A DNA stretch of 64,000 nt from Acidobacteria bacterium RIFCSPLOWO2_12_FULL_68_19 (lineage in GTDB: Bacteria; Acidobacteriota; Vicinamibacteria; Vicinamibacterales; UBA2999), in the NCBI GenBank assembly GCA_001767525.1, contig MELF01000017.1, positions 199,556 to 263,555 on the forward strand, given 5' to 3'. The notes beneath the pieces are model-generated. The model had not been told where the DNA came from. It was given only the letters and a program-made list of their open reading frames with translations, and made no database searches. Shown here piece after piece: positions 1 to 9,675 of the stretch; the stretch's first letter is position 1; each line of letters starts with the position of its first letter. The position numbers and the translations under genes were made by a program.

Positions 1-1
1 G

Positions 2-313
2 ACGTACGTGTCGAGCGACGCAGGCTTCCTTCGGCTGCGCGCACGCGCACCGGACATCACGCTCCGGCGACCGCTCGTCGTTGAGATGGCCGTTGCTGGT
101 GAGGTCGTCGATCGGCGGGAGATTCCGGCGGGCCGCTGGCTGACCTACGACGTGCCGGTCCCTCGGCCGAGCTCCGCGCCGTTTCGGCGCATCGATCTGC
201 GGGCCAACCAGTTCACGACGCAGGAGACGCGGCTGGGCAGGCGGCGGGCCGAGCGGCCCATTGCCGCGATGATCGGCGGGATCAGGTGGATCTCGCTCGA
301 GGAGGTCCCGTAG
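2..313 (+). CDS. C-terminal end of an unidentified protein (partial)
   Basis: The reading frame is open at the left edge, so only the last 103 codons are visible; a GTG at position 8 is probably internal. The fragment is soluble-looking with alternating hydrophobic and arginine-rich stretches and ends in WISLEEVP. It shows no catalytic motif or membrane segment that I recognise. It runs convergently towards the UDP-sugar dehydrogenase with 17 nt between the stop codons. It may be the periplasmic tail of a larger membrane glycan protein, but that is a guess. Confidence 0.6.
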   Translation, partial: TYVSSDAGFLRLRARAPDITLRRPLVVEMAVAGEVVDRREIPAGRWLTYDVPVPRPSSAPFRRIDLRANQFTTQETRLGRRRAERPIAAMIGGIRWISLEEVP

Positions 314-330
314 CGACGACGGGCGTCGCC

Positions 331-1623
331 CTACAGGCGGAAGATGTGCGGCGCCTGGAAGCCCTTCAGGGCGTTCCGGGTATCGACGACGAGCGGATAG
401 CGGGCCACGATCGCACCGTAGTCGAATGCGCGGTGATTCGTGCAGATGACGGCACAGTCGACGCCGTCGCCCTGGTCTTCATGAACCGAACACAGGTTCA
501 GACCCCCGTGCTGCAGCTTCGGGATGTACGGGTCGGTGTAGCTCACGATGGCGCCGCGGCGATGCAGCAGCTCGAGAATATCCAGCGCCGGGGACTCGCG
601 GATGTCGCTCACGTCCTTCTTGTACGCCACGCCGAACAGGTGCACCCGCGAGCCGTTGATCGCCTTGCGCATGGTGTTCAGCGCCTCGCCGATCCGCTCC
701 ACCACGTAGGACGGCATCGACCCGTTGACGTGGCCCGCCAGCTCGATGAAGCGGCACTCGAATCCGTTCTGGCGCGCCTTCCAGGAGAGGTAGAACGGAT
801 CGATCGGGATGCAGTGGCCCCCCAGGCCCGGGCCCGGATAGAAGGGCATGAAGCCGAACGGCTTCGTGCTGGCGGCGTCGATGACCTCCCACACGTCGAT
901 GTTCATCCGGTGGGACATCAGGGCAATCTCGTTGACGAGTCCGATGTTCACGGCCCGAAACGTGTTCTCCAGCAGCTTGACCATCTCCGCCACCTGGGTC
1001 GAGCTGACGGGAACGACCGTCTCGATGATCGAGCCGTACAAGTCGGAGGCGAGCTCCGTGCTCAGCCGGTTCACGCCGCCGACCACCTTCGGAATGGTGC
1101 GCGTCGTGTGCGTGGCGTTGCCGGGATCGACGCGCTCGGGCGAGAACGCCAGGTGGAAATCGACGCCGGCTCTGAACCCACGCTCCTCGAGCGCCGGCTG
1201 CACCACCTCATCGGTCGTTCCCGGATACGTCGTCGACTCGAGAATGACGAGCTGCCCAGGCCTCAGGTGCGTCTTCACGGCATCCACGGCCTGCACGACG
1301 TACGACAGGTCCGGGTCTTTCGTCTTCCGCAGCGGCGTCGGCACGCAGATATCGACGACGTCCATGTCGCGGAGGTGCGACATGTCGGTCGTCGCCCGCA
1401 GCCGACCCTCGCGCACCGAGGCGGCGATGTCGTCGCTCGCGACATCGAGGATGTAGCTGCGGCCCGCGTTGATGGCATCCACCTTGGCCGTGTCGATGTC
1501 GAATCCGGTCACGTCGAAACCGTTCTTCGCGAACTCGGCAGCCAGCGGCAGCCCCACGTACCCGAGCCCGATGATGCCGACGCGCGCGGATCGATCGCGG
1601 ATCCTCTCCTTCAAGGTCGTCAT
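331..1623 (-). CDS. wbpA: UDP-N-acetylglucosamine/UDP-sugar 6-dehydrogenase (WbpA/WecC type)
   Basis: This NAD-dependent enzyme oxidises C6 of a UDP-HexNAc to the uronic acid. The N-terminus has a Rossmann motif, GLGYVGLPLA at about 19-28. The catalytic cysteine lies in GLGGHCIPIDP (Cys271), and TTYPGTTDE and SPERVDPG match the UDPG/MGDP dehydrogenase family. The length of 430 aa is typical. I chose the ATG at 1623; the frame is open further upstream but offers no good start there. It lies 11 nt after gmd, at the distal end of the operon. The family assignment is firm; the exact substrate (GlcNAc, ManNAc or a derivative) is inferred. Confidence 0.9.
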   Translation of the reverse strand: MTTLKERIRDRSARVGIIGLGYVGLPLAAEFAKNGFDVTGFDIDTAKVDAINAGRSYILDVASDDIAASVREGRLRATTDMSHLRDMDVVDICVPTPLRKTKDPDLSYVVQAVDAVKTHLRPGQLVILESTTYPGTTDEVVQPALEERGFRAGVDFHLAFSPERVDPGNATHTTRTIPKVVGGVNRLSTELASDLYGSIIETVVPVSSTQVAEMVKLLENTFRAVNIGLVNEIALMSHRMNIDVWEVIDAASTKPFGFMPFYPGPGLGGHCIPIDPFYLSWKARQNGFECRFIELAGHVNGSMPSYVVERIGEALNTMRKAINGSRVHLFGVAYKKDVSDIRESPALDILELLHRRGAIVSYTDPYIPKLQHGGLNLCSVHEDQGDGVDCAVICTNHRAFDYGAIVARYPLVVDTRNALKGFQAPHIFRL

Positions 1624-1634
1624 GGTCTTCCTGT

Positions 1635-3513
<1,879 letters not shown>

Positions 3514-3618
3514 GCGTGACTGGCGACAAGCGGCTCGGGAGCGACCAGATGCAGGCAAGCCTCACAAATCGTTCATTGCAAACGGCTGCGTCATCGTACC
3601 ATTTTTCGCGGAAGCGTC
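3514..3618. promoter_or_regulatory. Divergent intergenic region between rmlD-like gene and lhgO
   Basis: This 105-nt spacer separates two divergent genes and is more AT-rich than its surroundings. On the plus strand TTGCAA (3576-3581) and TACCAT (3597-3602) are a weak sigma70-like pair with a short 15-nt spacer, followed by a purine-rich GGAAG before the ATG at 3619. Nothing convincing is seen for the minus direction. The region must hold the lhgO promoter; the exact boxes are uncertain. Confidence 0.35.
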
Positions 3619-4719
3619 ATGGAGACATCCCGGATCGACATCGCCGTCATCGGCGCCGGCGTCGTGGGACTCGCCTCGGCGTGGTCCCTGGCGCGGCGCG
3701 GACACAGCGTCTGCGTCCTCGAACGCGAGCCGCGACCCGGCATGGCCACGAGCACGCACAACAGCCAGGTGATCCACGCGGGGATCTACTACCCCGCCGG
3801 CACGCTGAAAGCGCGCTACTGCATCGAGGGCGCCCGCATGCTGTACGAGTTCTGTGCCACGCACGGCGTGCCGTTCCGCCGCTGCGGCAAGCTCATCGTG
3901 GCGCGAGACGACGAGCGCGACGCGCTCGACGCCCTGCGGTCGCACGGCGAGGCGAACGGCGTCGAGGAACTCCGTCTCGTCGATCGGGCGTTCATCCGCG
4001 CGAGAGAGCCTCACATCCGCGCGTCGGCCGCCCTCTACTCGCCCAACACCGGCATCATCGAGGCGGACGCGCTCGTGCGCGAGCTCGTGAAGCAGTGCGG
4101 CGCGCACGACGCCGCGATTCTGCCCGGCTCGCCGCTCGTGGCGGCCGACGCCACCGGCGCCACGCTCGAGCTGCGGACGCCGGCCGAGACCATCGCCGCG
4201 CGCCTCGTCGTGAACGCTGCCGGGCTGTACGCCGACGAAGTGTCGGCGCTCCTCGGCGGCGAAGCGTTCCGCATCTATCCGTGCCGGGGCGAGTACGCGG
4301 AACTCGTCCCGTCCAGGCGCGCTCTGGTGCACGGCCCGGTGTATCCGCTACCGCACGCGTCGGGCCATTCGCTCGGGGTCCATCTCACCAAGACCACGCG
4401 CGGCAACGTGACGCTCGGCCCGACGTTCCGCTTCCAGGCCCGCAAGGACGACTACGAAGGGGATCGGCTTCCCGTGGAATCGTTCCTCGAACCGGCGCGG
4501 GAGCTGCTGCCGGAGCTGCGGCTGGAAGACCTGCGCCTCGGCGGCAGTGGGATCCGGCCGAAGCTGCATCCGCCCGAGCAGTCGTTTGCGGACTTCCTGA
4601 TCCGACGCGACCGGCAGTGTCCGCGACTCGTCCACGCCGCGGGAATCGAGTCGCCCGGCCTGACGGCATGCCTCGCGATCGGCGAGGCGGTCGCGGCCCT
4701 TGCGGCCGAGGTCCTCTGA
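3619..4719 (+). CDS. lhgO: L-2-hydroxyglutarate oxidase/dehydrogenase-like FAD oxidoreductase
   Basis: This DAO-family flavoprotein would oxidise L-2-hydroxyglutarate to 2-oxoglutarate. [15 protein letters not shown] (about 8-22) is the FAD-binding dinucleotide motif. [24 protein letters not shown] is the conserved active-site stretch of LhgO proteins (quoted by its start [11 protein letters not shown] and end LKARYC). Near the C-terminus [17 protein letters not shown] is the second FAD-contacting segment. At 366 aa it is slightly shorter than E. coli LhgO. It is oriented opposite to the glycan operon with its own upstream spacer, so it is probably metabolically unrelated. An activity on another 2-hydroxy acid cannot be excluded. 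Confidence 0.85.
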   Translation: METSRIDIAVIGAGVVGLASAWSLARRGHSVCVLEREPRPGMATSTHNSQVIHAGIYYPAGTLKARYCIEGARMLYEFCATHGVPFRRCGKLIVARDDERDALDALRSHGEANGVEELRLVDRAFIRAREPHIRASAALYSPNTGIIEADALVRELVKQCGAHDAAILPGSPLVAADATGATLELRTPAETIAARLVVNAAGLYADEVSALLGGEAFRIYPCRGEYAELVPSRRALVHGPVYPLPHASGHSLGVHLTKTTRGNVTLGPTFRFQARKDDYEGDRLPVESFLEPARELLPELRLEDLRLGGSGIRPKLHPPEQSFADFLIRRDRQCPRLVHAAGIESPGLTACLAIGEAVAALAAEVL

Positions 4720-4738
4720 CAACGTGTTGTCGCCGGCC

Positions 4739-5629
4739 TCACATCCGGTCCGTCGGCGCAGCCAGCCTGGTCCTTCGCAGACGCAGCCAGCACCGCGCCG
4801 ACAGCAGCGTCCGCGCCAGCAGCCGCCGCGGCCACGAATGCGCGGCGACGTGCGTGGCGTAGTACAGGTAGGCGCTCTCGTGAAAGGCCTGAATCGCCGC
4901 CGCCCTGGCGCTGCGGCTCGACTGGCCGACGCGATGGACTGCGGTGGCGCCGGGGACGTATCGAACCTCGAAGCCACGGCTGCGCAGGCGGCGGCAGAGA
5001 TCCGCGTCCTCCCAGTAGAGGAAGTAGCGCTCGTCGAACCCCTGCACGGCATGCAGCGCGGCGCGGCGCGCCAGGATGCACGCGCCAGACAGCCAGTCGA
5101 CCTTGACGCTCGTCTTCCCCTTTCGCGCAGCCGCGGCGCTGATCACGTTGCGCCTCGAAACCGGCAGGCCCGGCAACGCGCGGCGCAGCAGCGTCGTGCG
5201 GCCGAAGAGTCCCGTGAACATGTCGGGATCGCCGCGGGCGTTGCCCTGCTCCGATCCATCGGGATCCAGAATGCGCGGGCCCGTCATCGCGCAGCTCTCC
5301 GAGTGCTCGAGCTCCCGCCGGAGCGACGCGAACGCGCCCTCCATGAGCCGACAGTCGGGATTCATGACGAGGACGAGCGGCGCCGACGTCGCCGCCAGCC
5401 CCTGGTTGACCCCGCGAGCGAATCCGACGTTCCGTTCGTTCCGGAGGAGCCGCACTCGCGGGCCGAATTCGCCGACAATGTCGCCGCTGCCATCGACCGA
5501 CGCGTTGTCGATCACGACGGCCTCCCAGTCGGCCGGGCCGAGCTCGTCGGCGACCGACCGCAGGGCGCGCCGGAGCTCAGCGCCGGCGTTGTAGTTCACG
5601 ACGATGGCACTGACGTCCGGCCTCGTCAC
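4739..5629 (-). CDS. Family 2 glycosyltransferase (rhamnosyltransferase-like)
   Basis: The fold is GT-A. The N-terminus VSAIVVNYNAGAELRRALRS is the nucleotide-binding start of GT2 enzymes, VIDNASVDGS and MNPDCRL supply the acidic donor-site residues, and FDERYFLYWEDADLCRRL is the conserved ED motif of WbbL-like rhamnosyltransferases. The start is GTG at 5629, overlapping the stop of the upstream GT2 by 4 nt, which yields 296 aa; the longer open frame upstream is a shadow. It probably adds one sugar to the repeat unit on the cytoplasmic face. Donor and acceptor are not deducible. Confidence 0.87.
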   Translation of the reverse strand: MTRPDVSAIVVNYNAGAELRRALRSVADELGPADWEAVVIDNASVDGSGDIVGEFGPRVRLLRNERNVGFARGVNQGLAATSAPLVLVMNPDCRLMEGAFASLRRELEHSESCAMTGPRILDPDGSEQGNARGDPDMFTGLFGRTTLLRRALPGLPVSRRNVISAAAARKGKTSVKVDWLSGACILARRAALHAVQGFDERYFLYWEDADLCRRLRSRGFEVRYVPGATAVHRVGQSSRSARAAAIQAFHESAYLYYATHVAAHSWPRRLLARTLLSARCWLRLRRTRLAAPTDRM

Positions 5630-6627
5630 GACGGCCTCCGCGCCAGCCCGGTGTCGAAGCGCTTCTCGCGCGCCTTCGCCGCCATCCAGCGCCGCTCGAG
5701 GTGCGCTTCGATGGCGCCCACCGGCACCGTTCTCGTCCGCTGCACCACTTGCCGCTTCCGCCACACCCGCGGCAGTCCGGCGAGGGCCGCCACCTTCGCC
5801 CTGAGGAACGTTCCGAACAGGCCGACCCGGGCGAAATACGCCGCCCCCGCCGCGTTGTAGATCAGATGACCCGGGAGCGTGCGCACGAGCAGCCCCGCGG
5901 GCGTGTTCTTCAGATAGAGCCACTCGACGTTCCGCTGGCCCTGGAACACGGCGAAGGCACTCACCCGACCGATCGTCGCGCTTCCGTGATGTCGCACGAG
6001 GGCGTCCGCCACGTACCGGCAGCGGTATCCCCGGAGGCGGGCGCGATAGGACAGATCGACGTCCTCGTGCGACGCGAAGAAGTCCTCGTCGAAGCCCCCC
6101 AGCTCGTCGAACACCGCTTTCGAGATCAGGCAGGCGGCGCCGCAGACGCCGAACACCTCCCCCGACTCGGCCGCCAGCTCCGCCGGCGCACCGTGATGGC
6201 GCTTGAACGCACCGCCCCAGCGGAGGAGTCCGTCGCCCGCGCTGTCGACAATCGCCGGGTCGTGCATGTAGACCAGGCGCGACGTGACGAGGAGGTAGCC
6301 CGCCTGCGGATCGATCCCCTCGCGCAGCCTCCGCAGCCACCGCGGGTCGGGGATGGTGTCGTTGTTGAGGAACGCCACGAAACGGCCGCGCGCCTCCCGC
6401 GCGCCGACATTGTTGGCACCGGCGAAACCCCGGTTCTCCGGCAGGGCGACGATCCGGACGTAGGGAAACCGCGCGCGCACGAAGTCCACCGTCCCGTCGG
6501 TGGATGCGTTGTCCACGAGGATGATCTCGGCGTCGATCTCCTCCTGAGCCGCGAGGGCCTCGAGGCAGGACTGGAGGTACTGCCGCCCGTTCCAGGTGGC
6601 GATCACCACCGACACGTCAGGCAACAC
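5626..6627 (-). CDS. Family 2 glycosyltransferase
   Basis: This 333-aa GT2 enzyme has VSVVIATWNGRQYL at the start, LVDNASTDGTVD and FLNNDTIPDP (DxD region), and a FFASHEDVDLSYRARLRG acceptor/ED motif. A moderately hydrophobic C-terminal part suggests peripheral membrane contact. Its start overlaps the 3' end of the GT4 gene by 11 nt and its stop overlaps the next GT2 by 4 nt, so three transferases are translated in sequence. The donor sugar cannot be assigned. Confidence 0.88.
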   Translation of the reverse strand: MLPDVSVVIATWNGRQYLQSCLEALAAQEEIDAEIILVDNASTDGTVDFVRARFPYVRIVALPENRGFAGANNVGAREARGRFVAFLNNDTIPDPRWLRRLREGIDPQAGYLLVTSRLVYMHDPAIVDSAGDGLLRWGGAFKRHHGAPAELAAESGEVFGVCGAACLISKAVFDELGGFDEDFFASHEDVDLSYRARLRGYRCRYVADALVRHHGSATIGRVSAFAVFQGQRNVEWLYLKNTPAGLLVRTLPGHLIYNAAGAAYFARVGLFGTFLRAKVAALAGLPRVWRKRQVVQRTRTVPVGAIEAHLERRWMAAKAREKRFDTGLARRPS

Positions 6628-7750
6628 GGCGATACACGTCCAGGGTCATGCGGGCCGTTCGCGCCCACGTGAACTGCCCGACGCGGCGCAGCCCCGCCTC
6701 GCGCATCTCGGCGCGGCGGCCGCCGTCGTTCACGACGTCGACGATTGCGCCCGTCCACGCGTCGCGTACCGTGGGGTCGAGGAGCAGCCCCGCCTCGCCA
6801 ACGACTTCCGGAATCGAGGCGGTTCCCGACGCGACGATCGGCGTCCCGCTCGCCATCGCCTCGACGAGCGGCAGCCCGAACCCCTCGTAGAGCGACGGAT
6901 ACACGAAGGCGATCGCGTGCCGGTATAGCGCGCGGAGCTGTCGATCGCTGACGCTCGAGACCTGCACGATAGCGGCGGCCTCGCCTGCCTCCGCCGCCAG
7001 CGCCCGCAGCGCTCCGCCAACGCCGCGGTCGGTGCCGACGAGCACGAGGGACACGGCCGCGCACGCGCCACAGTCGCGACGGGCCGCGAGCACCGCCTCG
7101 ACCAGCATCGGAAGGTTGCGCCGCTCGTGCAGATCACCAACGTGCAGCAGGAACGGCGGCGCCACGCCGGCCGGGAGCTCACCGGCGGGGCCAGGTTCGC
7201 TCGCCTGAAACGCCTCGTCGACGCCCGGAGGCGCCACGGTAATTCGTTCGCGGGGGATCCGGTACGCCGCCGAAATTTCCGACGCGGAAAACGCCGAGAC
7301 GGTCAGGATATGCGATGCCGCGTGCGCGCTGCCGCGGTAGAAGGCACGGCGCATCCAGTCGCGGCGATAGGGATACCACTGCGGATGCAGCTCGTAGCTG
7401 ACGTCGTGGATGGTGAGCACGGTCGGAACGAGCGACCAGAACGGGGCCGTGTACGCCGGCGCGTGAATCACGTCGACACGGGCGCGCCGCGCCGCCCGTG
7501 GAATGCCGACGAGGGTCCATCCGAGGTTGGTGGGAGGGTGGGGCGGTTCCTCGACGTGCCCCGTCCCTGGCGGCAGCGCGCTCGAGTCACGTCCGCCGAG
7601 CGCCACCACGTCGATCGGCTCGCCGAGGGCGAGCAGCCCGCGCACGAGACCCGCGACATAGCGGCGGATGCCCGGCGCCGGCGAGGCGAAGGCGCGGCCG
7701 TCGATCCCGATCCGGAGCCTGGCGCCGCCCGGTCGCGTCCTTACTCCCAC
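6617..7750 (-). CDS. Family 4 (group 1) glycosyltransferase
   Basis: A GT-B retaining transferase. The C-terminal donor domain carries FVYPSLYEGFGLPLVEAMASGTPIVAS, the E-x7-E signature of GT4 (key residues EGFGLPLVEAMA). The N-terminal domain has APGIRRYVAGLVRGLL and HAPAYTAPF. No ATG is available. I placed the start at GTG 7750; a GTG at 7765 is possible but lies within an inverted-repeat arm and has no Shine-Dalgarno sequence. It belongs to the transferase trio at the distal end of the locus. Confidence 0.86.
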   Translation of the reverse strand: MGVRTRPGGARLRIGIDGRAFASPAPGIRRYVAGLVRGLLALGEPIDVVALGGRDSSALPPGTGHVEEPPHPPTNLGWTLVGIPRAARRARVDVIHAPAYTAPFWSLVPTVLTIHDVSYELHPQWYPYRRDWMRRAFYRGSAHAASHILTVSAFSASEISAAYRIPRERITVAPPGVDEAFQASEPGPAGELPAGVAPPFLLHVGDLHERRNLPMLVEAVLAARRDCGACAAVSLVLVGTDRGVGGALRALAAEAGEAAAIVQVSSVSDRQLRALYRHAIAFVYPSLYEGFGLPLVEAMASGTPIVASGTASIPEVVGEAGLLLDPTVRDAWTGAIVDVVNDGGRRAEMREAGLRRVGQFTWARTARMTLDVYRRVA

Positions 7751-7844
7751 GGGCCACAGAGACACAAGAGCACAGAGGACAATTCTATGTTTCTTTCTCT
7801 GTGTCTCGGCGTCTCTGTGGCCTTCTGGGGCGTCTCTGTGGCCT
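7751..7844. repeat. Intergenic inverted/direct repeat element
   Basis: GGCCACAGAGAC (7752-7763) is repeated inverted as GTCTCTGTGGCC (7811-7822). CGTCTCTGTGGCCT then recurs directly at 7831-7844. Shorter CACAGAG/CTCTGTG pieces lie between the arms. The element sits between two minus-strand genes and can form alternative hairpins. It looks like a dispersed palindromic repeat and not a classical terminator, as no T-run follows on either strand. Confidence 0.6.
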
Positions 7845-7874
7845 GGGACGTTCCGGGTCTTGGCGGAACTGAGT

Positions 7875-9671
7875 CTACCGGATATCCATGTACAGCCGCC
7901 GGACGGGCCGGTTCAGCTCGGCGCAGACTTCCCGGATCCGGTGTTCGACGCTGCCGTTGATCGACTGGCTGCTCAGCACCACTTCGTCGATCGCGTAGGT
8001 CCGGAGCGTCCGCTCCAGCTCGTCGAGCGTGCCGCGCACCGGCACGCCCATGATCCACCGCTTCGTCTTCATCGGGTCGTCGTCGATGAAGGCGACCGGG
8101 TTCATCTTCCACATCGGATTGGCGCGCATCTCCCGGACGAGCGTCTGGCCGAATGCGCCGGCGCCGTACACGAGCACGCGCCGGTTCCGCTTGCTGCGCG
8201 TCGCCGCCACAAGGTTCATCGTCTTGAAGGACGCACGCGTGGCGACGACCGCGACCGCGAGCAGCAGGGCATCGAGCACGAAGACGGTCCGGGAGAAGCC
8301 GACGAGGCGATAGAGGTAGGCCGCCGTCAGGACCGACAGCAGCGAACCGAATCCGACGCCGCGCAGGACCGCCGCCACGTCGCGAAGCCCGAAGGTGGAC
8401 CACGACCGCTGGTACAGCCCGGATCCGTAGAGCGCGGCCAGCTTGCAGCCGAGCACGACCGGCAGCGAGGAGGTGAAGTACGGCAAGAAGATGTCCAGCG
8501 CCTCGTCCTCGAACCGGAGTCGGTACGCGAGGTAGTAGCAGACCGTGATCAGCACGAGGTCCAGCAGCACCTCAGCGGCGTGCCACCGGAACGCCAAGTC
8601 CTTGAGGAACGGCGCGAACGACGACTTCTGCAGCGCCACGAAATCTCCAGCGTCGTAGGCGGGCACGCGGGCCAGATAGATGCCCATCAGAACAATCCCC
8701 ACGCCGAAGGCGGCGACGAGCGGCAGCATCGGCTCCGCGCCGCGGCGCAGCACGAGCACCCAGGCCGTCGTGCCGCCGGCAATGCCGAGCAGGTAGAGAA
8801 TCCGGACGGCGCTCCGCTCGGAGAACCCCAGCGACACGAGCCGGTGCGAGACGTGATCGGTGCCGCCCTTGGTCGCCTTGCGCCCGGCGAGCCGGCGCAG
8901 CACGAGCACGAAGCCGGTGTCGAACAACGGTACGATGAGAATCAGCACGACGATCACGGTCGGGCTGATGAAGGCGAGCGGCGCGTTGTAGATCGGCACG
9001 AGCGACGCCGCACCGAGCAGGGCGCCGATGAAGAGGCTGCCGCAGTCGCCCATGAAGAGGCGGGCGCGGCTGCGGTTCCAGTACAGGAAGCCGAGCAGCG
9101 CCCCAGAGAGCGCCGTCAGCAGCACGACGAGCGTCGGTCCCAGGAACCCCGCCAGCAGGGCGGCCAGGAAGACGGCTGCGATGAGGCCGATGCCCGCCGC
9201 CAGGCCGTCCATGTTGTCGAGCAGGTTGAGCGCATGGCAGATGCCGGCGAACCAGACGGTCGCGACCAGCGTGTAGACCGACGGCAGCGCGCCCTCGGGG
9301 CCGACGCCCGCCAGGGCAAAGACGAGGAAGGCGCCGATCGCAAGCGACGCAACCAGCTTCGCCACCGGCGACAGCTGCAGGCGATCGTCCAGCACGCCGA
9401 CGACGAACATCGCGAGTGCGGCGAGCGGAACGGCCGACCACTCGCTGGCCGACGCCAGCAGGTCGGTGCGGAACCCGACGACCGCAAAGCCGGCCATCGT
9501 CGCTGCCGCGATGGCGATGCCCCCCATCGTCGGCGTCGGAGACGAGTGCCAGCGGTCCGGGCGGAGGGGAACGACCGCCCCGCGCGCGGTCGCCACCCGG
9601 CGCACCAGCGCGCCGCCCGCCAGGCTGCAGGAGGTGGCGACGGCGAACACGAGCACCAGAAGACCCATCAC
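7875..9671 (-). CDS. WecA/TagO-type polyprenyl-phosphate sugar-1-P transferase fused to a truncated FlaA1/CapD-like half
   Basis: Residues 1-320 are a multi-spanning PNPT enzyme that would start lipid-linked glycan assembly by moving a HexNAc-1-P to undecaprenyl phosphate: TPTMGG (46-51), NLLDNMDG (149-156), FMGDCGS (206-212) and DHVSHRL (272-278) are all intact. Residues about 360-490 add further membrane spans like those of FlaA1/WbpM. They are followed by a Rossmann domain, VLVYGAGAFGQTLV (499-512), running to the end at 598. The catalytic epimerase/dehydratase SDR domain of WbpM is absent. The second half is therefore probably regulatory or structural. The gene lies 4 nt from its upstream neighbour. 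Confidence 0.88.
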   Translation of the reverse strand: MMGLLVLVFAVATSCSLAGGALVRRVATARGAVVPLRPDRWHSSPTPTMGGIAIAAATMAGFAVVGFRTDLLASASEWSAVPLAALAMFVVGVLDDRLQLSPVAKLVASLAIGAFLVFALAGVGPEGALPSVYTLVATVWFAGICHALNLLDNMDGLAAGIGLIAAVFLAALLAGFLGPTLVVLLTALSGALLGFLYWNRSRARLFMGDCGSLFIGALLGAASLVPIYNAPLAFISPTVIVVLILIVPLFDTGFVLVLRRLAGRKATKGGTDHVSHRLVSLGFSERSAVRILYLLGIAGGTTAWVLVLRRGAEPMLPLVAAFGVGIVLMGIYLARVPAYDAGDFVALQKSSFAPFLKDLAFRWHAAEVLLDLVLITVCYYLAYRLRFEDEALDIFLPYFTSSLPVVLGCKLAALYGSGLYQRSWSTFGLRDVAAVLRGVGFGSLLSVLTAAYLYRLVGFSRTVFVLDALLLAVAVVATRASFKTMNLVAATRSKRNRRVLVYGAGAFGQTLVREMRANPMWKMNPVAFIDDDPMKTKRWIMGVPVRGTLDELERTLRTYAIDEVVLSSQSINGSVEHRIREVCAELNRPVRRLYMDIR

Positions 9672-9675
9672 GCTC

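Noticed and set aside
4718-4731. GACAAC/GTTGTC dyad at the convergent lhgO/GT2 gene ends as terminator
   Set aside because: Only a 6-bp stem with a 2-nt centre and no T-run; too weak to call.
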